Source of the DNA: Alloboseaceae bacterium BT-24-1
GTDB taxonomy: Bacteria; Pseudomonadota; Alphaproteobacteria; Rhizobiales; Beijerinckiaceae
Assembly (NCBI GenBank): GCA_025846845.1
Contig: JAOYTL010000013.1
Span: 1-64,000, forward strand
Reading direction: 5' to 3'
Length of the DNA: 64,000 bases
Shown: piece after piece, positions 1 through 7,919 of the stretch
Position numbering within the stretch: the stretch's first letter is position 1
Layout of the letters: the number at the start of each line of letters is the position of its first letter
Position numbers and translations under genes: made by a program
Notes under the pieces: generated by a model
The model's database searches: none
Told to the model about the DNA's origin: nothing
Seen by the model: the letters and a program-made list of their open reading frames with translations, nothing else

Positions 1-291
1 CCCGAGCTGGGACAGGTCGACCGCAGGGCCATCGCCTCGCTCGCCGGCCTGGCCCCGATCGCGCATGACTCGGGCCTCTCGCGCGGAAAACGCAGCGTTC
101 GCGGCGGCCGCAAGCGCGTTCGCGACGCCCTCTACATGGCCGCCCTCAGCGCCGCCAGAACCCAACTCTGGCGGCCCGTCTACGAAGCCCTGCGCGCACG
201 CGGCAAACCTGCCAAGCTCGCCCTCGTCGCCCTCGCCATAAAACTCCTCGTCGCCCTCAACGCAGACATGCGAAAACTCATGCCTGCTTGA
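1..291 (+). CDS. IS110-family transposase, C-terminal part (runs off left edge)
   Basis: The frame is open from base 1 and stops at TGA 289-291, leaving 96 residues. They fit the C-terminal transposase_20 (IS116/IS110/IS902) domain, with SLAGLAPIAHDSG, RGGRKRVRDALYMAAL and an AKLALVALAIKLL helix. In this family the DEDD catalytic domain is N-terminal, and target choice uses a bridge RNA from the non-coding end of the element. Both would lie to the left, so I cannot tell whether the element is intact. A dispersed repeat begins 17 bp after the stop, which may mark the edge of the insertion. Confidence 0.85.
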   Translation, partial: PELGQVDRRAIASLAGLAPIAHDSGLSRGKRSVRGGRKRVRDALYMAALSAARTQLWRPVYEALRARGKPAKLALVALAIKLLVALNADMRKLMPA

Positions 292-307
292 CAGCAATCA
301 ACACAGT

Positions 308-410
308 TGCTCGGGCGAAGCGAAGCGCAGACCCGAGAATCTCAGGACGAGAAGGCGCTGATCGGCGCTTCATCCGGCCTGAGATGCCCGGGTCAAGCCC
401 GAGCATGACG
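308..410 (-). repeat. Dispersed ~105 bp repeat, copy A
   Basis: Begins GCTCGGGCGAAGCGAAGCGC and ends GGTCAAGCCCGAGCATGACG. The reverse complement of 2355-2462 matches it closely along its whole length, including ACCCGAGAATCTC and CCGGCCTGAGATGC, with an interior that differs more. It contains short inverted segments (GCTCGGGTC / GACCCGAG). Such elements are common between genes in Hyphomicrobiales. It lies just downstream of both the IS110 stop and the idnO-like stop, so it could also fold as a terminator. Confidence 0.8.
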
Positions 411-420
411 ACGGCAAATC

Positions 421-1188
421 TCACACCACCGCGGTGAGGCCGCCATCGACCATTAGCAGATGGCCGCTGACATAGTCGGAGGCTTCCGAGGACAGGAAGA
501 TCGCCGCGCCCGCCAGCTCCTTGGTCTCGCCCCAGCGGCCGACCGGAGCACGGCTCTTGACCCAGTTCGAGAAGGTCTCGTCGGCGAGCAGGGCCTGATT
601 CAATTCGGTCACGAAATAGCCGGGGCCGATCGCGTTCACCTGGATGTTGTGCTTGCCGAGCTCGGCGGCGAGCCCCTGCGTCATCAGGCTGACCGCGCCC
701 TTCGAGGCCGTGTAGGGCACGATGCTCGGCCGGCCGAGCTTGCTCATCACCGAGCCGATATTGACGATCTTGCCGCGACCGCGCGGAACCATGCGCTTGG
801 CCACCGCCTGGGTGACGTAGAACACCGAGTGCAGGTTCGTCGCCATCAGGAAGTGCCAGTCCTCGGCCGGGAAGTCGACGAAGGCGCCGCGTTTCTGCGT
901 GCCGGCATTGTTGACCAGGATGTCGATCGGCCCGGTCTCGGCCTCGATCTTGGCGACGCCGGCCTCGACCGCCTTCTGGTCAGTGACGTCGAAGGCGGCG
1001 ACCGAGGCCTTGTGGCCGGCGGCCGCAATGACGCCGCGGGCTTTGTTCAACTTGGCCGCATCCCGCCCGTTCAGCACGACATGGGCGCCGGCAGCGGCGA
1101 GGCCTTCCGCGATCGCCAGACCGATGCCCTGACCGGAGCCGGTGACCAGCGCGATGCGCCCATCGAGCTTGAACAGATTGAGCGACAT
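421..1188 (-). CDS. SDR-family oxidoreductase, gluconate 5-dehydrogenase-like
   Basis: A 255-residue short-chain dehydrogenase. The NAD(P) motif TGSGQGIG lies near residue 16, followed by NNAG, a catalytic Ser in NIGSVMS and YTASKGA (YxxxK). The C-terminus is typical (DYVSGHLLMVDGGLTAVV). The ATG at 1188 is chosen because GGGAGG precedes it; a longer open frame upstream has no family similarity and crosses the divergent promoter. The gene is divergent from an L-idonate 5-dehydrogenase-like gene, the pairing seen in idonate/5-ketogluconate catabolism. Reduction of 5-ketogluconate to gluconate is therefore the inferred reaction; substrate specificity cannot be read from the sequence. Confidence 0.9.
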   Translation of the reverse strand: MSLNLFKLDGRIALVTGSGQGIGLAIAEGLAAAGAHVVLNGRDAAKLNKARGVIAAAGHKASVAAFDVTDQKAVEAGVAKIEAETGPIDILVNNAGTQKRGAFVDFPAEDWHFLMATNLHSVFYVTQAVAKRMVPRGRGKIVNIGSVMSKLGRPSIVPYTASKGAVSLMTQGLAAELGKHNIQVNAIGPGYFVTELNQALLADETFSNWVKSRAPVGRWGETKELAGAAIFLSSEASDYVSGHLLMVDGGLTAVV

Positions 1189-1248
1189 CCTATCCTCCCG
1201 TAAGGCGGCTGATCTTGCGGCTTGGCAGCGCGTCCAGGCTTGGGTAAG

Positions 1249-1260
1249 CGGTTTAAAACG
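1249..1260. promoter_or_regulatory. Possible operator in the idn divergent promoter region
   Basis: CGGTTTAAAACG matches its own reverse complement at 10 of 12 positions. It sits in the 121 bp between the two divergently transcribed dehydrogenase genes, about 50 bp from idnD and 60 bp from the SDR start. A shared regulator site is plausible, but no regulator gene is adjacent and the match is short. Confidence 0.25.
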
Positions 1261-1309
1261 ATTAGACAATGCCGCAGCCGCATGGCCGCCGCTCACAGGA
1301 GACTTCGCC

Positions 1310-2347
1310 ATGCGCGCCGTCGTGATCCATGCCGAGAAGGACCTGCGGGTCGAGGACGCCGCCGTTCCGGAGCTCGGCCCGCTCGATGTCAAGGTCGCGA
1401 TCAAGGCCGGCGGCATCTGCGGCTCCGACCTCCACTACTATCTCCATGGCGGCTTCGGCACGATCCGGGTCCGCGAGCCGCTGATCCTCGGCCATGAGAT
1501 CGCCGGCATCGTCGAGGCGGTCGGCGGCGAGGTCAGCCGAGTCAAGCCGGGCGATCTCGTCGCGGTCAATCCGAGCCGGGCCTGTGGACGCTGCAGCTAT
1601 TGCCAGGCCGGCCAGCAGCAGCATTGCCTCGACATGCAGTTCTACGGCAGCGCCATGCGCTTCCCCCATGTCCAGGGCGGCTTCCGCGAGATCCTGGTGA
1701 TCGAGGAGCGCCAGGCGGTGAAGTTGCCGGCCCATGTCGGCGCGGCGCAGGCCGCCTTCGCCGAGCCGCTTGCCGTCTGCCTGCATGCGGTCAAGCGCGC
1801 CGGCGCGCTGCTGGGCAAGCGCGTCCTCGTCACCGGCTCGGGCCCGATCGGCGTTCTGACCGTCGTCGCCGCCCGCGCCGCCGGCGCGTCCGAAATCGTC
1901 GTTACCGACGTCGTCGACGGCCCGCTGCCGACGGCGCTCAAGATGGGTGCGACGACCGCGATCAACGTCATGGCAGAGCCGGAGCGATTGAAGGCCGATT
2001 ACGGCGTCGAGAAGGGCGCCTTCGACGTGATGTTCGAATGCTCGGGCAACCAGCATGCGCTGACCGGCGCCTTCGATGCGCTGCGGCCCGGCGCGGTCAT
2101 CGTCCAGATCGGCGTCGGCGGCAATTTCACGATTCCGATGAACGTCGTCGTCGCCAAGGAATTCGACCTGCGCGGCTCCTTCCGCTTCCACGAGGAATTC
2201 GACTGGGCGGTCGAGCTGATCGCGTCGGGGCGCATCGACCTCTCGCCGCTGCTGACCGCCTCGATCCCGATCGAGCGTGCCGTCGAGGCTTTTGAACTGG
2301 CCGCCGACAAGTCCAAGGCGATGAAGGTGCAACTGGCGTTCGAGTGA
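1310..2347 (+). CDS. idnD: L-idonate 5-dehydrogenase-like zinc alcohol dehydrogenase
   Basis: A 345-residue medium-chain dehydrogenase. Catalytic-zinc residues are visible as GGICGSD and LGHE, and the structural-zinc loop as CGRCSYCQAGQQQHC. The Rossmann motif is VTGSGPIGVL near residue 170. The long GSFRFHEEFDWAVELI stretch is typical of IdnD/sorbitol dehydrogenase relatives. The ATG at 1310 follows ACAGGAGACTTCGCC, a good ribosome site; the frame extends upstream but without homology. The expected reaction is L-idonate to 5-keto-D-gluconate with NAD(P), with the divergent SDR enzyme taking the product to gluconate. Confidence 0.88.
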   Translation: MRAVVIHAEKDLRVEDAAVPELGPLDVKVAIKAGGICGSDLHYYLHGGFGTIRVREPLILGHEIAGIVEAVGGEVSRVKPGDLVAVNPSRACGRCSYCQAGQQQHCLDMQFYGSAMRFPHVQGGFREILVIEERQAVKLPAHVGAAQAAFAEPLAVCLHAVKRAGALLGKRVLVTGSGPIGVLTVVAARAAGASEIVVTDVVDGPLPTALKMGATTAINVMAEPERLKADYGVEKGAFDVMFECSGNQHALTGAFDALRPGAVIVQIGVGGNFTIPMNVVVAKEFDLRGSFRFHEEFDWAVELIASGRIDLSPLLTASIPIERAVEAFELAADKSKAMKVQLAFE

Positions 2348-2354
2348 AGCACGC

Positions 2355-2462
2355 CGTCATGCTCGGGCTTGACCCGAGCATCTCAGGCCGGAAGAGGCTC
2401 CTTACAGCGCCCTCCCGTCACGAGATTCTCGGGTCTGCGCTTCGCTCCGCCCGAGAATGACG
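2355..2462 (+). repeat. Dispersed ~105 bp repeat, copy B (inverted relative to copy A)
   Basis: Runs from CGTCATGCTCGGGCTTGACC to GCCCGAGAATGACG, starting 7 bp after the idnD stop and ending 7 bp before the diguanylate cyclase stop. It is the reverse-complement counterpart of 308-410. The two copies therefore bracket the SDR/idnD pair as long inverted repeats. Confidence 0.8.
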
Positions 2463-2469
2463 TCCAACC

Positions 2470-4221
2470 TTAGACCACCCGTCTTAGCGCCGCCCCCGAT
2501 TGCGGCTCGTCGATCGCGACGCCGTCGCGGCCATTGCGCTTGACTTGGTAGAGCGCCGCATCGGCGCGCGCGGCGGCATCGGTCAGGCTGTCCTCAGGCC
2601 GCGCCATGGCGGCGCCGAGGCTCGCCGTCATCGGCACCGCCCGGCCATCGCTGAGCGCGACCGGCGCCTCGCGCAGCAGCACCGCGATCTTAGCTGCGAT
2701 CACCGCGAGCGACTCCGCCGAGCAGTCGCTGATCAGCAGGATGAACTCGTCGCCGCCCCAGCGGGCGCAGGCGTCATAGCTGCGCAAGGTCGAGAGCATC
2801 CGCCGGACGCAGGCGATCAGCACCTCGTCCCCAGCATGGTGGCCGTAGTCGTCGTTGACCAGCTTGAAGCGGTCGAGGTCGACGATGACGAGCCCGCAGG
2901 CCTTGCCATCGCGCCGGGTCCGGTTCTGCTCGCGCGCGAAAACCTCTTCGAAGCCGCGGCGATTCAGCACCGACGTCAGCGGATCGTGCTGCGCCAGCTG
3001 TTCGAGCTTCTGCGTCCGCTCGGCGACCATCGCCTCGAGGCGCCCGGTATTGTCGCCGACGGCCTGGGCCATCTCGTTGAAGGCGCGCGAGAGCCGGGCA
3101 ATCTCGTCATTGCCCTCCTCCTTCGCGACGGCCGAGAAATCGCCGGCGCGAACCCGGACGACGCCCTGCTCGACCCATGCCAGCCGGTCGAGCACCTTGC
3201 GCTTGAACAGGAAGGTCATCAGCCCTGCGGCCACGATGAGGATCGCCACCATCAGCCCGGCGATCGGTGCGAACAGCTTGCGATCGATGATGGCGTCGAC
3301 ATCCATCACCGTGACGTTGAACCAGCCGAGCCGGTCGAGGAAGCCGACGCCGACCAAGACCTCATGCCCATCCATCTGCATGAAGCGAGAGAGGACCAGC
3401 GCCTCGCCCTTGGCGACGCGCTGCATCATGTCGGCGAGGGCCTTGCGGTCGCCCTCCTCGTCGAGCAAGCGGAAGATCGTCTTCTTGGCCGCGGCGTCCT
3501 TGGTCAGGCTGTGGAAGTCGACGACGCGCGGATCGCGGTGCGCCTGCACCGCGCCCTGCAGGTCGACGAACATGCTCTGCACCCCGGTCTGCGGGAATTC
3601 GACGACCTCCTTGATGAACTGGGTCAGGTCGACGCCGGTGCCGATCAGGCCCAGCACCTTGCCGTCCTTCTGGATGATGCAGTTGATCCAGACCTTGGTG
3701 ACGGAGAGCACCTCGTCGCGGTTGACGTTAAGATGGCAGCCCGTGCCGAGCGCCCGCGTCTTGAAATACCAGCTGTCCTGCGCAGCATTCGGCGAGACGG
3801 TGTAACGCAGCCGGTTGTGCTCGTAGCTGTTGTCCTTGTCGTTGAAGTAGTAGTTTCCGCTCTTGTCGACGACGGCGAAATAGCTGCGGTCGGTGAAGGA
3901 CAGCCGGTAGTGCTCGAGCTCGGCGAGGCCGCGCTTCGCCTTCTCGGGATCGGTCTCGTCCTGCGCCCATTCGACGATCACCGGCGCACGCGCCACCGTC
4001 TCGGCCAGGGAGACCTCGCGCATCAGCGCTTCGAGCCCGCGATAGCGGTCGAACAGGATCTGTTTCTCGGCGAAGAGCGTGCCGAGCTTCACCACCGTGC
4101 CATTGACCATCCAGAGGAAGATGCCGGAGGCCGGCACCGCGATCGCGACCAAAGTCGCCAGGACGAGCATGAGCACACGCGCCTTCAGGCCCGAATTGGT
4201 CCAGGCGGTCAGCATACCCAT
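2470..4221 (-). CDS. Membrane sensor diguanylate cyclase (Cache-like sensor, HAMP, GGDEF)
   Basis: Makes cyclic di-GMP from GTP in response to a periplasmic signal. Of 583 residues, a first membrane helix lies near 13-38 (ARVLMLVLATLVAIAVPASG). A roughly 270-residue periplasmic part has Cache-like features (DRSYFAVVDKSGNYYFND, GLIGTGVDLTQF). A second helix (GLMVAILIVAAGLMTFLF) is followed by a HAMP segment and a C-terminal GGDEF domain. The active motif is intact (ARWGGDEFILL), and RSYD sits five residues before it, so product inhibition through an I-site is expected. The ATG at 4221 (MGMLTAW) was chosen; ATG 4215 is also possible. The ligand is unknown. Confidence 0.9.
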   Translation of the reverse strand: MGMLTAWTNSGLKARVLMLVLATLVAIAVPASGIFLWMVNGTVVKLGTLFAEKQILFDRYRGLEALMREVSLAETVARAPVIVEWAQDETDPEKAKRGLAELEHYRLSFTDRSYFAVVDKSGNYYFNDKDNSYEHNRLRYTVSPNAAQDSWYFKTRALGTGCHLNVNRDEVLSVTKVWINCIIQKDGKVLGLIGTGVDLTQFIKEVVEFPQTGVQSMFVDLQGAVQAHRDPRVVDFHSLTKDAAAKKTIFRLLDEEGDRKALADMMQRVAKGEALVLSRFMQMDGHEVLVGVGFLDRLGWFNVTVMDVDAIIDRKLFAPIAGLMVAILIVAAGLMTFLFKRKVLDRLAWVEQGVVRVRAGDFSAVAKEEGNDEIARLSRAFNEMAQAVGDNTGRLEAMVAERTQKLEQLAQHDPLTSVLNRRGFEEVFAREQNRTRRDGKACGLVIVDLDRFKLVNDDYGHHAGDEVLIACVRRMLSTLRSYDACARWGGDEFILLISDCSAESLAVIAAKIAVLLREAPVALSDGRAVPMTASLGAAMARPEDSLTDAAARADAALYQVKRNGRDGVAIDEPQSGAALRRVV

Positions 4222-4346
4222 CTCGTCGGCATCTCCCGCGCCTTCCGACACGTTCGGAATCGCACGGTGCCCATGGTGGCCGCGAGATGGTTTACACTTC
4301 GTTGACGAATGCGGCCGTCGACCCGCGAGCTCTGGATCGCAGGAAC

Positions 4347-4435
4347 CGTCATTGCGAGAAGCGCAGCGACGAAGCAAGCTAGGGGGGCGTAGAGCTCTGC
4401 CGCCCCGGGATTGCTTCGCTGCGCTCGCAAGGACG
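4347..4435. repeat. REP-like palindromic repeat
   Basis: The left arm CGTCATTGCGAG...AAGCGCAGCG...GAAGCAA and the right arm TTGCTTCGCTGCGCTCGCAA are imperfect inverted copies of each other, around a GC-rich centre. This is the common alphaproteobacterial intergenic palindrome. It lies between the diguanylate cyclase promoter side and the 3' end of fhs, so as RNA it could end fhs transcription. Confidence 0.7.
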
Positions 4436-4458
4436 GCTGAGCTGGCCCGGAGTAACGG

Positions 4459-6132
4459 CTAGAACAGCCCCTCGATCTGGCCGTGCGCGTCGATGTAGAT
4501 GCGCTCGGCCGCCGGCTGGCGCGGCAGGCCGGGCATGGTCATGATGTCCCCGCAGATCGCGACGACGAAGCCGGCGCCGGCCGAGAGCCTGAGCTCGCGG
4601 ACCGGTACGGTGTGGCCGGAGGGCGCGCCGCGCAGGGTCGGATCCGCCGAGAACGAATATTGCGTCTTCGCCACGCAGACCGGCAGGCTGCCATAGCCGG
4701 CCGCTTCGAGCTCCGCGAAACGGGCGGTCACCTTGGCATCCGCCGAGATGCCAGCGGCGCCATAGACCTCGCGCGCGATCGTCTCGAGTTTCTGGCGCAG
4801 CGGCATCGCGTCCGGATAGAGCGGCGCGAAATCGGCCTCGCCGCTTTGCGTCAGCGCCGCGACCCTGGTGGCGAGTTCGGCGGTGCCGGCCCCGCCCTGC
4901 GCCCAATGCCGGCAGATCACCGCCTCGACACCGAGATGGTTGCGGCAGAAATTCTGGATCAGCGCGTGCTCGGCCGGTGTGTCGCTGGTAAAATGGTTGA
5001 TCGCGACGATCGCCGGCACGCCGAACTTGCGGACATTCTCCACGTGCCGGGCAAGGTTGGAGAGGCCCGCCTCCAGCGCCTTGAGGTTCTCGGTGCCGAG
5101 CAGGTCGCGGGCGACGCCGCCATGCATCTTGAGGGCCCGCACCGTCGCGACCACCACCGCGACATCCGGCTTCAGCCCGGCCTTGCGGCACTTGATGTCG
5201 AAGAACTTCTCGGCCCCGAGATCGGCGCCGAAGCCGGCCTCGGTCACGACATAGTCGGCGAGCTTCAGCGCAGCGCGCGTCGCGATCACCGAATTGCAGC
5301 CATGGGCGATGTTGGCGAAGGGCCCGCCATGGACGAAGGCGGGCGTGCCCTCCAGCGTCTGCACCAGATTCGGCATCAGCGCATCGCGCAGCAGCACGGT
5401 CATCGCGCCCTGGGCGTTGAGCTCGGCCGCCGTGACCGGGCGCTTGCTGCGGGTGCGGCCGATGACGATGCGGCCGAGCCGTTCCTCAAGATCGGCGAGG
5501 TCATTGGCGAGGCAGAAGATCGCCATCACCTCGGAGGCGACGGTGATGTCGAAGCCGTCTTCGCGCGGGAAGCCGTTCATCGCCCCGCCGAGCGAGGAGA
5601 CGATCGAGCGCAGCGCCCGGTCGTTCATGTCGACCACCCGGCGCCAGGCAATATGGCGCTCGTCGAGATCGAGCCCGTTGCCCCAGTAGATATGGTTGTC
5701 GAGCATCGCCGCCAGCAGGTTGTGGGCGCTGGTGATGGCGTGGAAATCGCCGGTGAAATGCAGGTTGATCTGCTCCATCGGCACGACCTGGGCATAGCCG
5801 CCACCGGCCGCCCCGCCCTTCTGGCCGAAGCAGGGACCGAGCGAGGGCTCGCGCAGCGCGATCATCGTGCGCTTGCCGAGGCGCTTCAGTCCGTCGCCGA
5901 GGCCGACCGTCGTCGTGGTCTTGCCCTCGCCGGCCGGGGTCGGGCTGATCGCGGTGACGAGGATGAGCTTGCCATCCGGCTTCTCGGCAAAATCCGGGAT
6001 CGCGTCGGTTTCGACCTTGGCGATGTATTTGCCGTAGGGATGCAGCGCCGCGTCGGGAATGCCGGCCGCCTCGGCGATCGCGCCGATGGGCTGAAGCGCC
6101 GCTGCGCGGGCGATCTCGATATCGGTCGACAT
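4459..6132 (-). CDS. fhs: Formate--tetrahydrofolate ligase
   Basis: ATP-dependent formation of 10-formyl-THF from formate and THF, feeding one-carbon and purine metabolism. It has 557 residues, the usual size. The P-loop TPAGEGKTTTTVGLGD is at about 65-80. Other family signatures are REPSLGPCFGQKGGAAGGG, INLHFTGDFHAI and, near the C-terminus, CGDIMTMPGLPRQPA. A frmR-frmA formaldehyde operon lies about 4.4 kb away, and a 5-formyl-THF cyclo-ligase is elsewhere in the window. The gene appears to stand alone. Confidence 0.97.
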   Translation of the reverse strand: MSTDIEIARAAALQPIGAIAEAAGIPDAALHPYGKYIAKVETDAIPDFAEKPDGKLILVTAISPTPAGEGKTTTTVGLGDGLKRLGKRTMIALREPSLGPCFGQKGGAAGGGYAQVVPMEQINLHFTGDFHAITSAHNLLAAMLDNHIYWGNGLDLDERHIAWRRVVDMNDRALRSIVSSLGGAMNGFPREDGFDITVASEVMAIFCLANDLADLEERLGRIVIGRTRSKRPVTAAELNAQGAMTVLLRDALMPNLVQTLEGTPAFVHGGPFANIAHGCNSVIATRAALKLADYVVTEAGFGADLGAEKFFDIKCRKAGLKPDVAVVVATVRALKMHGGVARDLLGTENLKALEAGLSNLARHVENVRKFGVPAIVAINHFTSDTPAEHALIQNFCRNHLGVEAVICRHWAQGGAGTAELATRVAALTQSGEADFAPLYPDAMPLRQKLETIAREVYGAAGISADAKVTARFAELEAAGYGSLPVCVAKTQYSFSADPTLRGAPSGHTVPVRELRLSAGAGFVVAICGDIMTMPGLPRQPAAERIYIDAHGQIEGLF

Positions 6133-6247
6133 GCCGTCCCTCAGCGTTAGCTCTAACGGGACGCCTTCGCCGGTCGATTCCCTCGGGCGCGACTATTGCC
6201 GAAAAATCATGGTCCGCGCCAGCCGCTGTCCGCGACCCGGCGTGGAA

Positions 6248-6276
6248 ACGGGCCCTCGCATCAAGCAAGAGCCCGT
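6248..6276 (-). terminator. Hairpin downstream of the outer membrane protein gene
   Basis: In minus-strand RNA, ACGGGCUCUUGC pairs with GCGAGGGCCCGU, a 12 bp stem with two G-U pairs and a 5-base loop. It begins 19 bp past the stop of the gene at 6296. The tail is only weakly U-rich. Confidence 0.55.
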
Positions 6277-6295
6277 CTCAGAAGCGAGCTATCGA

Positions 6296-7078
6296 TCAGA
6301 ACGTGCTGAAGCGGTAGTTCAGGCCAGCGCGCACGATATGGCCGGTATTCTCGAAACGCGAGACATAGGAGCCGCCGGCCGGCCCGACCGGCTGCAGGTT
6401 GACCGGGACCTTGCGTTTGCCGAGATCGTAATAGAGGTACTCGGCCTTGACCGAGAGCGCGTTGGTGAAGGCGTATTCGAGACCGCCGCCGACCGTCCAG
6501 CCGATCTCGACATCGTCGCGGCTGCCGATGTAGTCGACCTGGCCGGGGACCGCGGCACTGAAGAAGGTCGCGCTGTTCTTGACGTCACCATAGGCGAGAC
6601 CGCCGGTGGCGAAGACGAGCAGGCGATCGAAAGCATAGCCGGCGCGCAGGCGCACCGTGCCGAAATACTCCATCTCCTGCCGGAAACTGGAAAGCGCATT
6701 GGTCGTGCCGATGAAGCTCTCGCGCTTCTTCAGGTCGGTATAGGAGAAGTCGGCCTCGACGCCGAGCACGATCTGCCCGATCTGGTAGTTGTAGCCGATC
6801 TGAGCGCCACCGATGAAGCCGGTGTCGCTCACCGACAGGCCCGGCGGACGACGCGAGAAGGCGACGTTGGCGATGGTGTTCGCCGCGGTGCCTTCCGTCC
6901 GGATGTCGTTGTCGGTGAAGACCGCGCCGGCATGGACACCGATATAGAAGCCGGTCCAGGTGAAGACAGGCGCGATCGGCGCCATGATCGGCCCCTTACG
7001 CGAAGGCAGATCGGCGGCGAATGCCGCACCTGACAAGCCCGCAATGGCGAGCGATGCGAGAAGTCCAGTCCTGATCAT
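6296..7078 (-). CDS. Outer membrane beta-barrel protein (Omp25/31-like porin family)
   Basis: 260 residues with a cleavable Sec signal peptide (LLASLAIAGLSGAAFAADLP, cut after AFA). FTWTGFYIGVHAG follows, the standard opening of Hyphomicrobiales Omp25/Omp31-type barrels, and FIGGAQIGYNYQIG is a second family segment. Alternating beta strands continue to a terminal aromatic (LNYRFSTF), as outer-membrane assembly requires. The likely role is a structural surface protein; channel activity is not evident. It is a single gene on its strand with its own hairpin downstream. Confidence 0.9.
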   Translation of the reverse strand: MIRTGLLASLAIAGLSGAAFAADLPSRKGPIMAPIAPVFTWTGFYIGVHAGAVFTDNDIRTEGTAANTIANVAFSRRPPGLSVSDTGFIGGAQIGYNYQIGQIVLGVEADFSYTDLKKRESFIGTTNALSSFRQEMEYFGTVRLRAGYAFDRLLVFATGGLAYGDVKNSATFFSAAVPGQVDYIGSRDDVEIGWTVGGGLEYAFTNALSVKAEYLYYDLGKRKVPVNLQPVGPAGGSYVSRFENTGHIVRAGLNYRFSTF

Positions 7079-7254
7079 GTGAAGCTCCGGTCGTCGCCAC
7101 GTGGCAGCTCATGCTACGCAGCCATCAACCCCCCGGATGCAGCATGGTTGAAATTGAGAACGGAGCGACAAAATCCGCTGTCACGGCTTCGTGAACCATA
7201 CTGATTTTGCCGGAGAGGTGCCGATGGGACACAGTCGCACTGGAGGATCGCTTC

Positions 7255-7854
7255 GTGAGCCACCGGTCACCTGATCGCCGCAGTGTCATCAGCCTGCTGT
7301 CCGCAGCCGGTCTGGCTGCGCTGTCTCGGCCGGAGATCGCTTTCGCCCAAGGCGCCGAACTGCCGCTGACACCAGCCTGCGAAAGCCATGCCGGCGTGAC
7401 CCCGCGTCAGACCGAAGGTCCCTTCTTCACCCCCTCCTCTCCGCAGCGCGCCGATCTGCGGGCCGATGGCAGCGGCACTTTGCTGGTGCTGAGCGGCTTC
7501 GTGCTCACGCGGCAATGCCGGCCGGTTGCAGGCGCCCTGCTCGATTTCTGGCACGCCGATTCCAGCGGCCAGTACGACAATCGCGGCTTCCGTTTCCGCG
7601 GCCATCTCTTCGCCGACCGGCAGGGGCGTTATCAGTTCATCACCCGCGCGCCGGGGCTCTACACCGGCCGCACCCGCCATCTCCATGTGAAGGTGCGTGC
7701 CGGCTCGCAGAGCCCGGTGCTCACCACCCAGCTCTATTTTCCCGACGAGCCCGGCAATCGCCGCGACGGCCTGTTCGATCAAAAGCTGCTGATGAGCCTG
7801 CGCCCGGCCGAAGGCGGCCAGCTCGGTCGTTTCGATTTCGTGCTGGCGGCCTGA
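7255..7854 (+). CDS. Exported intradiol ring-cleavage dioxygenase-like protein
   Basis: About 199 residues related to the protocatechuate/catechol intradiol dioxygenases. Candidate non-haem Fe(III) ligands are present: Tyr in SSGQYDN, Tyr in APGLYTG and the pair in RTRHLHVKV. VTPRQTEGPFF and LLDFWHADS are family signatures. The GTG at 7255 is preferred because GGAGG lies just upstream; a TTG at 7207 is the longer alternative. The N-terminus DRRSVISLLSAAGLAAL looks like a twin-arginine signal, so the enzyme probably acts outside the cytoplasm. No other aromatic-degradation genes are nearby, and the substrate is unknown. Confidence 0.82.
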   Translation: MSHRSPDRRSVISLLSAAGLAALSRPEIAFAQGAELPLTPACESHAGVTPRQTEGPFFTPSSPQRADLRADGSGTLLVLSGFVLTRQCRPVAGALLDFWHADSSGQYDNRGFRFRGHLFADRQGRYQFITRAPGLYTGRTRHLHVKVRAGSQSPVLTTQLYFPDEPGNRRDGLFDQKLLMSLRPAEGGQLGRFDFVLAA

Positions 7855-7862
7855 GCGCCAGA

Positions 7863-7906
7863 GCATTTTCGAGCGAAGTGGACACCGGTTCGCGTGAAGA
7901 AAATGC
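7863..7906. repeat. Short intergenic palindrome repeat
   Basis: GCATTTTC and GAAAATGC form inverted ends around GAGCGAAGTGGACACCGGTT, a sequence type I recognise as recurrent between genes in Hyphomicrobiales. It lies between the convergent stops of the dioxygenase and the monohaem protein, so it may help terminate both. Confidence 0.6.
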
Positions 7907-7919
7907 GATAGAAGAAAAA

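Noticed and set aside
308..2462. Transposon with the dehydrogenases as cargo
   Set aside because: The repeats are long inverted copies, but I see no transposase belonging to them and no target-site duplication, so they are recorded as repeats only.
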